The position numbers were made by a program, and so were the translations under genes. Under the pieces are notes generated by a model. That model was not told the origin of the DNA. It worked only from the letters and a program-made list of their open reading frames with translations, and made no database searches. Below, piece after piece: positions 9,924-20,437 of a stretch of DNA of 53,657 bases; position 1 is the first letter of the stretch; the number at the start of each line of letters is the position of its first letter. Source of the DNA: Klebsiella pneumoniae (GTDB lineage: Bacteria > Pseudomonadota > Gammaproteobacteria > Ga0077536); the NCBI GenBank assembly GCA_945876945.1, contig CAMCQE010000011.1, positions 1 through 53,657 of the forward strand. The letters run 5' to 3'.

Positions 9924-10989
9924 GCAACAGCTCCAGGCAATGTTGGGCGACGCTGGCCGCCGCATCAGGACGGGCGAGCGCACGTGCTCGGCGCCCCGTG
10001 TCGAGCAGACCGGCACGGTCTTCGAGCCAGGTCATGAGCACTTTGGCGAGGCTCTGCGGACTCAGCGCTGCGTCTTGCAGCATCAAGGCCGCGCCAGCCT
10101 CCACCATGAATTGACCATTGGCGGTTTGATGGTCGTCGACCGCATGCGGGAAAGGCACCAACAGGGCGGGCAGACCGACCGCGGCCAATTCGGCCACGGT
10201 CATCGCGCCCGATCGACACACGGCCGCATCAGCCCACTGATAGGCGGCCGGCATGTCGTCGATAAACGCATCGACCCGGGCCGTGAGCCCCCGCTGCGCA
10301 TAGTCCGCGCGCGTCGCGGCCAGCGCCGATTCACCGGTCTGATGCCAGACTTCGATCGCACCGGACGGTAACGCGGCGAGCGCCGCCGGCAAGGTGTCGT
10401 TAAGCCGTCGAGCCCCTCGGCTACCACCCACCACCAGCAAGCGCAGCGGCGGCGCGGTCCGTGCGGGACGGTCGGTCGCGGCCATGGCGGCAATCGCCGC
10501 GCGCACCGGATTACCGGAGGTCTCGGCGCTAACAGCGTCGGCGAAGCTGCGGGGATAAGCCGCCAGCACCTTGGTCGCGATCCGGCTGAGTAAACGATTG
10601 GTCAGGCCCGGAATGGCATTCTGCTCGTGCACGACTAACGGTCGGCGACACAGCCAGGCCGCGAGCCCGCCGGGGCCGCTCACAAAGCCGCCCATGCCGA
10701 GTACAACCCCCGGCCGAAAACGCAGGATGGCGAGAATCGCCTGACAGGTGGCGAGGCTCAGCATGAACGGCGCCATCACCCAGCCCAGCGCGCCGCGGCC
10801 GCGCAAACCGGACACCATAATTTCCACAATCTCGATGCCAGCCCTGGGCACGATTCGGGTTTCCATTCCGCCCGCCGAGCCTAACCAGCGCAAGCGCACG
10901 CCCTCGGCACGCAGCACCTCTGCCACGGCCAGTGCCGGGTAGATGTGTCCGCCGGTGCCGCCGGCCAGAATCATCACGCGCTTACTCAT
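9916..10989 (-). CDS. murG: Lipid II synthase MurG (UDP-GlcNAc:lipid I GlcNAc transferase)
   Basis: Membrane-associated GT-B glycosyltransferase that adds GlcNAc to lipid I. From ATG 10989 it is 357 residues, with [20 protein letters not shown] (the glycine-rich acceptor loop), [33 protein letters not shown], and the nucleotide-binding block [31 protein letters not shown]. The open frame extends 24 codons upstream into ftsW; ATG 10989, which begins [11 protein letters not shown] and overlaps ftsW by 8 bases, fits the family start. Confidence 0.97.
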   Translation of the reverse strand: MSKRVMILAGGTGGHIYPALAVAEVLRAEGVRLRWLGSAGGMETRIVPRAGIEIVEIMVSGLRGRGALGWVMAPFMLSLATCQAILAILRFRPGVVLGMGGFVSGPGGLAAWLCRRPLVVHEQNAIPGLTNRLLSRIATKVLAAYPRSFADAVSAETSGNPVRAAIAAMAATDRPARTAPPLRLLVVGGSRGARRLNDTLPAALAALPSGAIEVWHQTGESALAATRADYAQRGLTARVDAFIDDMPAAYQWADAAVCRSGAMTVAELAAVGLPALLVPFPHAVDDHQTANGQFMVEAGAALMLQDAALSPQSLAKVLMTWLEDRAGLLDTGRRARALARPDAAASVAQHCLELLHA

Positions 10990-12193
10990 AGGCCAACTCG
11001 GGCGCCGGCCGATCGGCGCCTTCAACCGGGGCGCTGGCGGGTCGTTCCGCGCGCGACTCATAGGCCACCCGGAACACCAGCGCTATGGACGCGCACATAA
11101 TGAGGGTGCTGTTGTTGCCGTAGCTGATAAACGGCAGGGTGAGGCCTTTGGTAGGGAAAAAGCCGATGTTCACCCCGATATTGAAAAACGCCTCGATGCC
11201 GATGAGCAGCGCCACGCCATAGGCCAGATTGGCCCCAAAATATTGACCTGCGGCCTCGGCCCGCGCGCCGATCCGGAAAATCCGCCAGACCAGAAACAGG
11301 AACAGCGCGATTACCAGCAGGGTGCCCGCCACGCCAAGTTCCTCGCCGATCACGGCAAAGATAAAGTCCGTGTGCACCTCTGGCAGATAAAACAGTTTTT
11401 GCACACTGTTGCCGAGACCAACGCCCACCCAATGGCCGCGCCCGAAGGCGATGAGCGACTGCGCGAGCTGATACCCGGAGCCATCGGCGTGTAACCAGGG
11501 ATCGCGAAAGCTGATCCAGCGCGCAAGGCGATAGGGCTCGAGCACCACCAGCCCGCCGAATACGCCAGCGATCGCGGCGCCGATGCAGGCGAAGGTGGGG
11601 ATGGGAGCGCCGGCCAGCAGCACCATGCCCAGCGTGGTCGCGGACAAGACGGCGGTAGAGCCCAGATCGGGCTCAAAAAGCAGGAGTAAGCTGAGCAAGG
11701 CCAGCACCCCGATGGGATTAATAAAGCCTCTAAGCTTGTGGCGCACCTGGTCCTGATGGCGCACCAGATAACCCGCGAGGTAGACAATCATGGCCAGCTT
11801 GGCCATTTCGGCAGACTGAATCGTGACGCCCTTGAACGCGAGCCAGCGGGAGGCGCCGTTCACGCGATGCCCAATGCCGGGGATGAGCACCAGCACCAGC
11901 AAGACAATGGCAATCAGAAGGCCGTAAGGGCTCAATCGCCGCACCCACTCAAGCCCTTGGCTGTACAACAGGTAGCCGACCCCGGCGCCAATGCATAAGG
12001 AAATGAGGTGACGCTGGACGTAGTAGAACTCATAGCCATGTTTGCGGGCCGCAATGGAGATCGATGCGGAGGCCACCATCACCACGCCCAGCGAGACGAT
12101 CGCGACGAGCGCAAAAATGAGCCAACGGTCGAAGGTGGGCTCGTTATGCACGATGGCGCGGGGAAGCGGCTTACGGGTGGCGTGCTGTTTCAT
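10982..12193 (-). CDS. ftsW: SEDS peptidoglycan polymerase FtsW
   Basis: Septal peptidoglycan glycosyltransferase of the SEDS family, partner of FtsI. The product has 403 residues and about ten hydrophobic segments. Recognisable blocks are GVVMVASASISIA in TM1, NGASRWL, AEMAKLAMIVYLAGYL, LLLFEPDLGSTAV, and PTKGLTLPFISYGNNSTLIM near the C-terminus. The last block usually reads SYGGSS; here it is SYGNNS. The start ATG 12193 overlaps the murD stop as ATGA and has AGGAG eleven bases upstream; a GTG at 12205 is less likely. Confidence 0.96.
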   Translation of the reverse strand: MKQHATRKPLPRAIVHNEPTFDRWLIFALVAIVSLGVVMVASASISIAARKHGYEFYYVQRHLISLCIGAGVGYLLYSQGLEWVRRLSPYGLLIAIVLLVLVLIPGIGHRVNGASRWLAFKGVTIQSAEMAKLAMIVYLAGYLVRHQDQVRHKLRGFINPIGVLALLSLLLLFEPDLGSTAVLSATTLGMVLLAGAPIPTFACIGAAIAGVFGGLVVLEPYRLARWISFRDPWLHADGSGYQLAQSLIAFGRGHWVGVGLGNSVQKLFYLPEVHTDFIFAVIGEELGVAGTLLVIALFLFLVWRIFRIGARAEAAGQYFGANLAYGVALLIGIEAFFNIGVNIGFFPTKGLTLPFISYGNNSTLIMCASIALVFRVAYESRAERPASAPVEGADRPAPELAYE

Positions 12194-13560
12194 GCGGCCA
12201 ACCACTCCTGCACGGCGGCCGTGAACAGGCGCCCGCGGTGGGCGTAGCCCTCAAACATGTCGTAGCTCGCGCAGGCGGGGCTCAACAACACGGCGTCGCC
12301 AGATTGCGCGGCGGCAGCAGCGAGGCGAACCGCCTCGGGCATAGTCGTAGCGCGTTCGACGCGCGCCAGATCGCCCAGCGCTTGCTCGAGCAAAGCCGCG
12401 TCTTCCCCGAGCAATACCAGCGTATGCACGCGGCCTGCGATGGCCGGCCGCAGTTCACGGAAATCCGCGCCCTTGCCCTGACCACCCGCAATCAGAACGC
12501 CAGCGCGATGCCGCAGCAGCCCTGAAATCGCAGCCGCAGCGGCCCCGATGTTGGTGGCTTTTGAATCGTCAAACCATTCCACGCCATCGCGCATGCCCAC
12601 TCGACGGCAACGGTGCGGCAGCCCCTCGAACGCGGCCAGCGCCGCGCATTGCGCGTCACGCGGCACCCCCAGGGCGTCGGTAATCGCGAAGGCAGCCAGC
12701 GCGTTCATTTCGTTATGGAAGCCCGCGATCCCAAGCGCATGGGCCGGCATGAGGGCTTCGTCACCGCAGCACAACCAGCGCTCCCCCTCGCGTTGGGCCA
12801 AATGGTAGTGCGCGTTCTCACGCGCTTCGCCAAACCAGCGGACGGCGGCGCCCTCGGGCGCCATCGCCGCGACGACCGGGTCGTCGGCATTGAGCACGAT
12901 GTCGCGGGCGCCCGGGAGGATGCGCGCCTTGGCTGCGGCGTAATGCGCGAGCGTGCCGTGGCGGTCGAGGTGGTCGGGCGACACATTCAGCACGCAGGCC
13001 ACTGCGGCGTCGAGCTGCAAGGTCAAGTCCAGCTGGAAGCTGGAGAGTTCCAGCACGTAGTAATCCGGCTCGGGAGCGCCCAGTAGATCGAGCGCCGGCG
13101 TGCCGAGGTTGCCGCCCGCCCGCACCGCGAATCCCGCCGCTTCAAGAATCTGCCACACCAGCGTGGTGACGGTGCTTTTGCCATTGGAGCCGGTGATGCC
13201 AACGCTGGGCGCACGTGCACGCCTGGCAAAGAGTTCGATATCACCTACCAGCGGGATGTGACGCTGGGCGGCTGCCCGCAAGGCCGGGTGGTCGAGCGGC
13301 ACCCCGGGGCTGACGGCGATGCTGTCGCAGTCGAGCAAGACCGCCGCGTCGAGTTCACCGCAGCGCCAGTCGATGTGCTCGTTGAGCGCCGCCAGCGAGT
13401 GCCGCCCTGCGGGCTCGGCGCGAGTATCCACACAGCGCACGCGAGCGCCGCCCGCGATGAGATGCCGCGCCAGCGACACGCCGGTCACGCCCATCCCGAA
13501 CACGCCCCAGCGCTGCTGCGCGTAGGCGGGTGCGGCCGATGGGGTGGCGTGCGTGCTCAT
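12190..13560 (-). CDS. murD: UDP-N-acetylmuramoyl-L-alanine--D-glutamate ligase MurD
   Basis: Mur ligase adding D-Glu. The 456-residue product has a Rossmann N-terminal domain ([17 protein letters not shown]), [12 protein letters not shown], the ATP loop [24 protein letters not shown] and [11 protein letters not shown], and [18 protein letters not shown] in the C-terminal domain, all typical of MurD. It overlaps mraY and ftsW by four bases each. The first 15 residues are a non-conserved alanine-rich extension, but the ATGA junction with mraY supports this start. Confidence 0.97.
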   Translation of the reverse strand: MSTHATPSAAPAYAQQRWGVFGMGVTGVSLARHLIAGGARVRCVDTRAEPAGRHSLAALNEHIDWRCGELDAAVLLDCDSIAVSPGVPLDHPALRAAAQRHIPLVGDIELFARRARAPSVGITGSNGKSTVTTLVWQILEAAGFAVRAGGNLGTPALDLLGAPEPDYYVLELSSFQLDLTLQLDAAVACVLNVSPDHLDRHGTLAHYAAAKARILPGARDIVLNADDPVVAAMAPEGAAVRWFGEARENAHYHLAQREGERWLCCGDEALMPAHALGIAGFHNEMNALAAFAITDALGVPRDAQCAALAAFEGLPHRCRRVGMRDGVEWFDDSKATNIGAAAAAISGLLRHRAGVLIAGGQGKGADFRELRPAIAGRVHTLVLLGEDAALLEQALGDLARVERATTMPEAVRLAAAAAQSGDAVLLSPACASYDMFEGYAHRGRLFTAAVQEWLAA

Positions 13561-14639
13561 CGGATTTTCAGACTCGTGAGGCCCAGCAACACCAGCACCA
13601 CGGTAATGATCCAGAAGCGCACAATCACGCGCGGCTCGGGCCAGCCTTTAAGCTCAAAGTGGTGATGCAGCGGCGCCATGCGGAAGATGCGTTTGCCGGT
13701 GAGTTTGAAGGAGGCCACCTGCAAGATGACCGATACGGTCTCGGCCACAAACACCCCGCCCATCAGGAACAGCACCAGTTCCTGACGAATGACCACGGCC
13801 ACAACGCCGAGCGCGGCGCCCAGGGCCAAGGCCCCGATATCGCCCATGAAGACCTGGGCGGGATAGGTGTTGAACCATAAAAAGCCCAGCCCTGCGCCCA
13901 CAATCGCGGCACAGAACACGCTCATTTCGCCGGCGCCGGGCACATAGGGCAAGGCAAGGTAGTGCGAAAACTTCACGTTGCCGGTGACGTAGGCAAAAAC
14001 GATCAGCGCGCCGGCCACCAGCACGGTGGGCAGGATCGCCAGCCCGTCGAGGCCATCGGTCAAGTTGACCGCATTACTCGTCCCGACAATCACGAAGTAG
14101 CTAAACGCGATGTAAAGCAGTCCCAGCTCAATGGCCACGCCTTTGAAAAACGGCACGATGAGTCGGGTTTCAGCGGGCACGAGCGCGCTTTGATACAGCA
14201 GCGTTGCCACCGCTATCGCCACCACCGACTGCCAGAAATACTTCTTGCGGGCGGCCAGGCCCTTGGGGTTCTTGCGCGAAAGCTTGAGGTAATCGTCCAC
14301 CCAGCCAATCGCCCCGAAGCACAGCGTGGTCGCCAGTACCGGCCACACAAAGCGATTCTCCAGATTGGTCCAGAGCAGCGTACTGACTGCGATCGCCACC
14401 AGAATCAGCGCGCCCCCCATGGTAGGCGTGCCCGCCTTCGAGAGATGACTCTTGGGGCCATCATCACGCACGGTCTGTCCAATCTGCCGCAGCGTCAGCC
14501 GCTTGATCATGTGCGGCCCGACCAGTAGCGCAATGAACAAGGAGGTCATGGCAGCCAGCACGGTGCGCAGGGTCAGGTACTGAAAGACCCGGAATCCCGA
14601 TTCGAATTGGGCGAGCCATTCGGCCAGCAACATCAGCAT
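13557..14639 (-). CDS. mraY: Phospho-MurNAc-pentapeptide translocase MraY
   Basis: Inner-membrane enzyme transferring phospho-MurNAc-pentapeptide to undecaprenyl phosphate to form lipid I. The 360-residue product (the same length as E. coli) has ten hydrophobic segments, [30 protein letters not shown] with the catalytic DD pair, [27 protein letters not shown], and [15 protein letters not shown] near the C-terminus. ATG 14639 is supported by GGAGGT six bases upstream; another ATG two codons in is possible. It overlaps murF by 7 bases. Confidence 0.98.
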   Translation of the reverse strand: MLMLLAEWLAQFESGFRVFQYLTLRTVLAAMTSLFIALLVGPHMIKRLTLRQIGQTVRDDGPKSHLSKAGTPTMGGALILVAIAVSTLLWTNLENRFVWPVLATTLCFGAIGWVDDYLKLSRKNPKGLAARKKYFWQSVVAIAVATLLYQSALVPAETRLIVPFFKGVAIELGLLYIAFSYFVIVGTSNAVNLTDGLDGLAILPTVLVAGALIVFAYVTGNVKFSHYLALPYVPGAGEMSVFCAAIVGAGLGFLWFNTYPAQVFMGDIGALALGAALGVVAVVIRQELVLFLMGGVFVAETVSVILQVASFKLTGKRIFRMAPLHHHFELKGWPEPRVIVRFWIITVVLVLLGLTSLKIR

Positions 14640-16000
14640 GAGCTCACCTCCGGCCCAGCCATCAAAGCCTTCACCAACAAATCGAGTTGCATCGAACGCG
14701 AGCCTTTCACCAGCAGGGTGAGCCCGGACAGTTCGCTTTCGGTCATGAAGTGCAGCGCTTCTTCGCGCGTGGCGAAGGCCTTGGCGTTCGCGCCAAAGGC
14801 CGCCACTGCCTCGGCGGCTAACTCGCCGATTCCTAGTAGCCGGTCGATACCGGCCTCGCGCGCGGCGCGGCCAGCCTCCCGATGGATGGCTACCGCCTCC
14901 GGGCCGAGTTCGCGCATATCGCCCAACACCAGCCAGCGCCGTCCGGCTTGCTCGGCCAGAATCCCCACGGCCGCCGCCAGGGAAGCAGGATTGGCGTTGT
15001 AGCTGTCGTCGATCACGGTCAGGCCCTGTCCTGAGCGCCGCACGTTGAGACGCCCTTTCACCGGCGCGACGCTTTCCAGACCTGCGCGAATCAGGGGCAG
15101 GGGCAGCGCAAGCGCAACGCCAACGGCCGCCGCGGCGAGGGCGTTGCGCACGTTGTGCAAGCCATCAAGCGGCAGATGAACCTCGGTGCAGGCGCCATCG
15201 ATGCAGAGCGTGAACGATGAGCCTTCGCCAAGGGGCAGAGGTTTGATATCACGGGCGGTGACGGCGGCCGATTCGCTTAGTCCAAAACCCAGCAGGCGCG
15301 CCGGGGCGGCAGTCCCCTCCCATTGCGCGTGGAAAGGGTCGTCGAGATTAATGATGGCGGTATTGCCCGGCTTCAACTGGGCGTAAATCTGGCCTTTGGC
15401 GCGAGCGACGCCGGCCAACGAGCCAAAACCCGCCAGATGCGCGGGCCCACACATGGTCACCAGCGCGACCTCCGGCTCAGCGATTGCGACCAGCTGCGCG
15501 ATGTCGTCGGGACCGTTCGCGCCCATCTCAATCACCGCATACCGATGCTCGGCGCCGAGCCCGCTCAAGGTGAGCGGAACGCCGATGTCGTTGTTCAGAT
15601 TGCCGACGGTGGCCAGCGTTTCACCGTGCTGACGCAGGATGCTCGCGACCAGTTCCTTGGTGGTGGTCTTGCCATTGCTGCCGGTGATGGCAACCACCGG
15701 TATCGGATGGCGGCGACGCCAGTCACGCGCCAAATCGGCGAGCGCGCGGCGGGTGTCGGCCACCACGATCTGAGGCGCGGCAACGTCCACTTCGCGCTCG
15801 ACCACTACGCCGGCCGCGCCAGCGGCGACGGCCGCAGCCAGCAGATCGTGCGCGTCGTAGCGCTCGCCTTTAAGCGCCACGAAAAGATTGCCCGGCATCA
15901 ACGCACGCGTGTCCGTGCTTAGGCCGTGGAACGGCGCATCCTCGCCCACCAAGCGACCATTGAGCACCGCACTAAGCGCGCTGAGCGAGCCATTAATCAC
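14633..16000 (-). CDS. murF: UDP-MurNAc-tripeptide--D-Ala-D-Ala ligase MurF
   Basis: Last Mur ligase, adding D-Ala-D-Ala. The frame is open from 16042, but GTG 16000 has GGGGAG seven bases upstream and gives [17 protein letters not shown], which lines up with the family N-terminus; the product is 455 residues. Motifs are [60 protein letters not shown], and [15 protein letters not shown]. It overlaps murE by 8 bases and mraY by 7. A GTG start with a strong Shine-Dalgarno sequence is one of the few non-ATG starts in this cluster. Confidence 0.95.
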   Translation of the reverse strand: MINGSLSALSAVLNGRLVGEDAPFHGLSTDTRALMPGNLFVALKGERYDAHDLLAAAVAAGAAGVVVEREVDVAAPQIVVADTRRALADLARDWRRRHPIPVVAITGSNGKTTTKELVASILRQHGETLATVGNLNNDIGVPLTLSGLGAEHRYAVIEMGANGPDDIAQLVAIAEPEVALVTMCGPAHLAGFGSLAGVARAKGQIYAQLKPGNTAIINLDDPFHAQWEGTAAPARLLGFGLSESAAVTARDIKPLPLGEGSSFTLCIDGACTEVHLPLDGLHNVRNALAAAAVGVALALPLPLIRAGLESVAPVKGRLNVRRSGQGLTVIDDSYNANPASLAAAVGILAEQAGRRWLVLGDMRELGPEAVAIHREAGRAAREAGIDRLLGIGELAAEAVAAFGANAKAFATREEALHFMTESELSGLTLLVKGSRSMQLDLLVKALMAGPEVSSC

Positions 16001-17492
16001 GCACGGGCTCCCCAAGAATCTGGCGCGCAAGTGCGGCGTCATCCAGCGAGATCACGACATGGGCCGTGGTCTGCGTTGATTCGTGACCTTTGCCCGCCAG
16101 CAACACGAGGTCATCCGGGCCCGCCAGCGCGATTGCGGTGCGGATGGCCAACGCGCGATCGCTAATCCACTGCGCTCGCTCTGGATGCAGCATGCCCGCC
16201 AGAATTTGGGCGCCGATAGCCGCCGGATCTTCGCTGCGGGGATTGTCGCTGGTGACCAACACCTCGTCGGCCAGACGCTCGGCAATCGCCCCCATGGGGC
16301 CACGTTTACTGGTGTCCCGGTCGCCGCCGCAACCAAAGACACAAATCAGGCGTTTGAGACCGGGCAGGCGTAAGGCCTGCAAAACGCGCTCAAGGCTGTC
16401 CGGCGAATGAGCGTAATCAACGCAAACAAGGGGCTGACCCTTGCTGCCGCCGAGTAGCTCCATCCGACCACGCACCGGCACCGCCTGTGACAACGCATGC
16501 GCCGCATCCGCACCGGACACCCCGCTCGCCATTAGCGCCGTGAGCGCGGCCAGCAAATTTTGGGCGTTGAATTCTCCCAGCAGCGGACTTTGCAGACTGA
16601 GCTCCCCTTGCCAGGTGCCGATCTGCAGGTTGATGCCATGCCGGTCACAGGTGACTTGGCGGGCTTGCACGTCGGCGCGCGGCCCGTCGGGCTGCAGGCT
16701 AAAGGTATAGATTCGAGCCTCCGGACTGACCGCTTGGCGAATGGTCTCCGCGTAGGCGTCGTCGAGATTAATCACCGCCGCCGAAAGCCCTGGATGGCGA
16801 AAAAGCCGTTGCTTCGCTGCGCCATAGGCTTCCGGAGTGCCGTGATAGTCGAGATGGTCATGTCCCAGACCGGTGAATACCGCCACCCCGATCGGGAGTT
16901 CATCCAGACGGCCCTGGCTGAGCGCATGCGACGACGCTTCAAGCGCCACATGGGCGCAGTCGTCAGCCGCCAGAGCGGCCAGCACTCGCTGAAAAGTCAC
17001 GGGATCGGGCGTGGTGTTGGGTCCCTGCTCCAGCGCATCAAGCGGGCCGTAGCCCAGGGTGCCGAAGTAACCGCTGCGGCCAAACAGCGCGCGCTGCGCC
17101 TGCGCGCAGAGATGCGCGGTGGTCGTTTTGCCATTGGTCCCGGTGATGGCTATCAGATGCATGCCGCGCGCCGGTTCCTCATAGAACCGGCTGGCGATCA
17201 GCGCGACACGCTGGCGTAGTTGGGGAATGCCCAACACGGGGATCGAAAGTCGTGGCAACACGTCTGCCTGCTCTACCAGTACGGCAGCGGCGCCCGCCGC
17301 TTCGGCGTCTTTGATGTACCGGATGCCGTCTTCATGAGTCCCGCTGTAGGCGAGAAAACAATCGCCGGGGCGCACCCGCCGACTGTCAATCGCAAGCCCC
17401 GAAATCTCGCAGTCGACGGCCAAGGGGCGCGACACGAGCCCGTGAAGCAAATTCGATAGCTGGCGAGGCGATGTTTGCACAGCGACCATCAT
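15993..17492 (-). CDS. murE: UDP-MurNAc-L-Ala-D-Glu--2,6-diaminopimelate ligase MurE
   Basis: Mur ligase adding the third residue. DNPRSEDP (within TSDNPRSEDPAAI) is the signature selecting meso-diaminopimelate rather than lysine, so the peptidoglycan is of the standard Gram-negative DAP type. The ATP loop is AITGTNGKTTTAHLCAQ; DSRRVRPGDCFLAYSGTHED and GLGHDHLDYHGTPEAYGAAK are also present. The product is 499 residues, starting at the first of two adjacent ATG codons, which overlaps the ftsI stop (ATGATGG). Confidence 0.97.
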   Translation of the reverse strand: MMVAVQTSPRQLSNLLHGLVSRPLAVDCEISGLAIDSRRVRPGDCFLAYSGTHEDGIRYIKDAEAAGAAAVLVEQADVLPRLSIPVLGIPQLRQRVALIASRFYEEPARGMHLIAITGTNGKTTTAHLCAQAQRALFGRSGYFGTLGYGPLDALEQGPNTTPDPVTFQRVLAALAADDCAHVALEASSHALSQGRLDELPIGVAVFTGLGHDHLDYHGTPEAYGAAKQRLFRHPGLSAAVINLDDAYAETIRQAVSPEARIYTFSLQPDGPRADVQARQVTCDRHGINLQIGTWQGELSLQSPLLGEFNAQNLLAALTALMASGVSGADAAHALSQAVPVRGRMELLGGSKGQPLVCVDYAHSPDSLERVLQALRLPGLKRLICVFGCGGDRDTSKRGPMGAIAERLADEVLVTSDNPRSEDPAAIGAQILAGMLHPERAQWISDRALAIRTAIALAGPDDLVLLAGKGHESTQTTAHVVISLDDAALARQILGEPVRD

Positions 17493-19264
17493 GGATTTTG
17501 GTCAGCGATCTGGTTGGTCGGCTGCGTCCACGCCGCAAAACGCGGTGGCACGGTGCCGCGGTCTTCCGCGCGGTCGGGCGTGAGATTGAAGATGCGCGTC
17601 GCTTCCAGCATCACGGTCGCGAATACCGGGGCCGCCACCAGCCCGCCGTAGTATTCCGGACCCCGCGGGTTATCGATCATCACGACGCCGATCAGTTTGG
17701 GCGCATTGGCGGGCAAAAAGCCCGCGAACAATGAGCGGTAGCTTTTCTCTTCGTAGCCTTTGGTGCCGTTGTTGCGCTTGGTGGTGCCCGTTTTACCAGC
17801 GACGCTGTAGCCGGGCACTGCCGCGGTTTCTGCGGTACCGCCTTTTTCGATAACGGTCTTCATCATTTCGCGCACAGCAAGTGCTGTTTGCTCGGAAATG
17901 ACCCGGGTCCCTTCCGGCACGGTGCTCTGTTTGACGACGGAAACAGGCCGCAACAGCCCGCCGCTCGCAAATACGCCATAGGCGCGCGCCAGCTGCACCG
18001 CGGTGATGTTGGTGTGATAACCGAATGCAAGTGTGACGCGGTCGGCCGCGCCCCAGCCGCGATACGACTCAAGCTGCCCGGGTGTTTCGCCCGGCAAGTC
18101 GATGCCGCTGGTTTGACCAAAGCCGGCGCGATTGAGCACGCCCCAGAACAGTTCGGGTTCAATCGCCAGAGCGATTTTCGTCACGCCCACGTTGCTCGAT
18201 TTCTGGATGACCTGCGTCACCGAGAGCATGCCAGCGCGATGCGAGTCGGTGACCGTGACGGTGCCCGCGCGCATTTGGCCGCCCTGGGTATCGATCATCG
18301 TCGTGGGTTTGTACCGACCCGACTCCAGCCCCGCGGCAACCGTAAAGGGCTTGATGGTGGAACCGGGTTCGAACAAATCCGTCACCGTACGGTTCCGGAA
18401 GTGCTCCCGCTTGGCGTCAGCCCGATTATTGGGGTTGTAAGAAGGCGCGTTGACCATCGCCAGGATTTCGCCGGTCTCGGCGTCGAGCACCACCATAACG
18501 CCGCTATCGGCGTTATGTTTTTGCACCGCGGCCTTAAGTTCGCGATAGGCCACGTACTGGAGACGGCGGTCGATACTCAGCGCCAAATCCTTGCCCGGTT
18601 GCACATCGCTGATGCGCTCGACGTGCTCCACCACGCGCCCTAATCGGTCACGAATGACAAGGTCTTGGCCTTTGGTACCGCGCAGGGTTGAGTCAAAGCT
18701 GAGCTCAACGCCTTCCTGGCCACGGTCATCCACATTCGTGAAGCCGAGCATATGGGCGGTGACTTCGCCAGAGGGGTAATAACGCCGGTATTCGTCAATG
18801 AGGTTGACGCCGGGGATTCCGGCGGCCTTCAGGGTCACAGCCACATCAGGACTGATATGACGCTTCAGATAGAAAAATGACCGTTTCGCGCGGGGTAGCA
18901 ATATCGCATCGAGATAGTCAGGAGAGAGGTCAAGAATCTTCCCCAATTCATTCCAGCGGTTACGGTGTTTCACGAGTTCCGAAGGGTTTACCGCCACCGA
19001 GTTCACCGGTGTACTAATGGCCAGCGGCTCTCCGTTACGGTCGGTCACCATGCCACGGTGCGCATCCGTCGGTAACTTGACCTCGTAGCGCTCCTGACCT
19101 TTGTCTTCCAGAAAATCCCGGTTGCTCAGCTGCAGATTGATCGCGTGCCCGCTCAGCAGCACTGCCGTACAGGCAAACGTAAACAGCACGAAGGCGCGCC
19201 GGGAAAAGTTGCAATAAGCTTTCATGCGCTGCATACGCCCGAAAAACCAGCTTCCTGCTTTCAT
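17489..19264 (-). CDS. ftsI: Septal peptidoglycan transpeptidase FtsI (PBP3)
   Basis: Class B penicillin-binding protein that crosslinks septal peptidoglycan, with FtsW as its polymerase. It has 591 residues: a cytoplasmic tail, one transmembrane helix (about 24-42), a pedestal domain with RGMVTDRNGEPLAISTPV, and a transpeptidase domain with STIK (nucleophile Ser302), SSN (356-358) and KTGT (491-494). The segment that usually reads YGYGxxxTxLQ is FGYHTNITAVQ here. The start overlaps the ftsL stop as ATGA. A second ATG at codon 11 and a third at codon 14 could shorten the tail. Confidence 0.97.
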   Translation of the reverse strand: MKAGSWFFGRMQRMKAYCNFSRRAFVLFTFACTAVLLSGHAINLQLSNRDFLEDKGQERYEVKLPTDAHRGMVTDRNGEPLAISTPVNSVAVNPSELVKHRNRWNELGKILDLSPDYLDAILLPRAKRSFFYLKRHISPDVAVTLKAAGIPGVNLIDEYRRYYPSGEVTAHMLGFTNVDDRGQEGVELSFDSTLRGTKGQDLVIRDRLGRVVEHVERISDVQPGKDLALSIDRRLQYVAYRELKAAVQKHNADSGVMVVLDAETGEILAMVNAPSYNPNNRADAKREHFRNRTVTDLFEPGSTIKPFTVAAGLESGRYKPTTMIDTQGGQMRAGTVTVTDSHRAGMLSVTQVIQKSSNVGVTKIALAIEPELFWGVLNRAGFGQTSGIDLPGETPGQLESYRGWGAADRVTLAFGYHTNITAVQLARAYGVFASGGLLRPVSVVKQSTVPEGTRVISEQTALAVREMMKTVIEKGGTAETAAVPGYSVAGKTGTTKRNNGTKGYEEKSYRSLFAGFLPANAPKLIGVVMIDNPRGPEYYGGLVAAPVFATVMLEATRIFNLTPDRAEDRGTVPPRFAAWTQPTNQIADQNP

Positions 19265-19527
19265 GGGTAAACCCTCATCAACTGTCCGGTGTTGGGCGGT
19301 GTCATATTCAGTTTCGTGCGAGCGATGGCTTCAACCCGTAAGTGCGCGCCAGCGGTACCCTGTTCGAGCAGTAACTGGCTGCGCTCCTGCTCGAGTTCAT
19401 CTTGCTGATGACGGAGGCTGTGCAATTCCATGTACAAGCGCTTGTGCTCGTAACGAACCACCACGAGGTGCACCGCCGTCGCGAAAATCAGGGCGAACAA
19501 GAAAGCCGATCCCGCAATCGCTTTCAT
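19261..19527 (-). CDS. ftsL: Cell division protein FtsL
   Basis: Small bitopic divisome protein that pairs with FtsB as a periplasmic coiled coil and activates FtsWI. From ATG 19527 it has 88 residues: a transmembrane helix (AGSAFLFALIFATAVHLVVV, about 5-24), then a heptad-rich charged coiled coil (about 25-60), ending with the conserved RVEAIARTKLNMTPPNTGQ. The upstream extension inside rsmH is discarded because ATG 19527 overlaps the rsmH stop (ATGA). The length is normal for the family. Confidence 0.92.
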   Translation of the reverse strand: MKAIAGSAFLFALIFATAVHLVVVRYEHKRLYMELHSLRHQQDELEQERSQLLLEQGTAGAHLRVEAIARTKLNMTPPNTGQLMRVYP

Positions 19528-20435
19528 GCCACGCGCTCCAGCACCCGCAACCGCGCGCTGCGGGCGCGAGGGTTGGTATCGCACTCAGCCTCGGCGGGAT
19601 AAAAGGGTTTGCGGCTCACCAAACGAAAACGGCGCGGGTCGGTGCTGGGGGGCTCCGGCTCGCGGGCGGAATCGCGGAAATAGCGCTTGACGATGCGGTC
19701 TTCCAAGGAATGAAAGGCGATTGCGCACAAGCGGCCGGCCGGCGCCAAGGCCGCTTTGAGTTGCGGCAAGCCACGTTCGATCTCGCCTAATTCGTCGTTG
19801 ATGAGAATCCGTAAGGCCTGAAACGAACGAGTCGCCGGGTGAATGCGCTCCCCGCTACGCGGCACCGCGCTGGCCACCACCGCCGCCAGACGAGCAGTGG
19901 TTTGGATGGGCTCGCGCTCGCGCTCATTGCAAATCCGCCAGGCAACCCGGCGCGCGTGTCGCTCCTCGCCGTATTCGCGCAAGCACCGCTCGATGTCGTG
20001 TTGCTCGGCACGGGCCAGCCACTGCATTACAGATTCGCCGGAGGTCTGGTCCATCCGCATATCAAGAGGGCCGTCGGCCTGAAAACTGAAGCCGCGCTCC
20101 GCGATGTTGAGTTGAGGCGAGGACACACCGAAATCGAGCAAGATGCCGTCAAACCCACCGACCTCGCCTTGTTGCGAGAGCAGGGGCGAAATCATCGAAA
20201 ACCTGTCCTGCGTGAACTGAAACCGTGGGTCGGATTGGAGAGCCTGCGCGGCCCCGCGGGCAGCAACGTCACGGTCGATCGCGAAGAGCCGCCCCGCAGG
20301 CCCGAGACGCGCCAGGATTTGCTGCGAGTGCCCGCCGCGCCCGAAGGTGCAATCGAGATAGGTGCCGTCGGGCCTGATCGCAAGTTGCTCCAGAACTTCG
20401 TGAAGCAGAACGGGAATATGGGCATCCGCTTCCAC
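19524..20435 (-). CDS. rsmH: 16S rRNA m4C1402 methyltransferase RsmH
   Basis: SAM-dependent N4-methylation of C1402 of 16S rRNA. The conserved protein begins HIPVLLHEVLEQLAIRPDGT, followed by DCTFGRGGHSQQILARLG (SAM loop), DGILLDFGVSSPQLN, RGFSFQADGPLDMRMD, and AIAFHSLEDRIVKRYFR. The open frame starts at 20540 within mraZ, but the nearest plausible start to the conserved N-terminus is GTG 20435, three bases after the mraZ stop, giving 303 residues. It has no clear Shine-Dalgarno sequence, so re-initiation after mraZ is likely. Exact start uncertain; identity sure. Confidence 0.93.
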   Translation of the reverse strand: MEADAHIPVLLHEVLEQLAIRPDGTYLDCTFGRGGHSQQILARLGPAGRLFAIDRDVAARGAAQALQSDPRFQFTQDRFSMISPLLSQQGEVGGFDGILLDFGVSSPQLNIAERGFSFQADGPLDMRMDQTSGESVMQWLARAEQHDIERCLREYGEERHARRVAWRICNEREREPIQTTARLAAVVASAVPRSGERIHPATRSFQALRILINDELGEIERGLPQLKAALAPAGRLCAIAFHSLEDRIVKRYFRDSAREPEPPSTDPRRFRLVSRKPFYPAEAECDTNPRARSARLRVLERVA

Positions 20436-20437
20436 CG

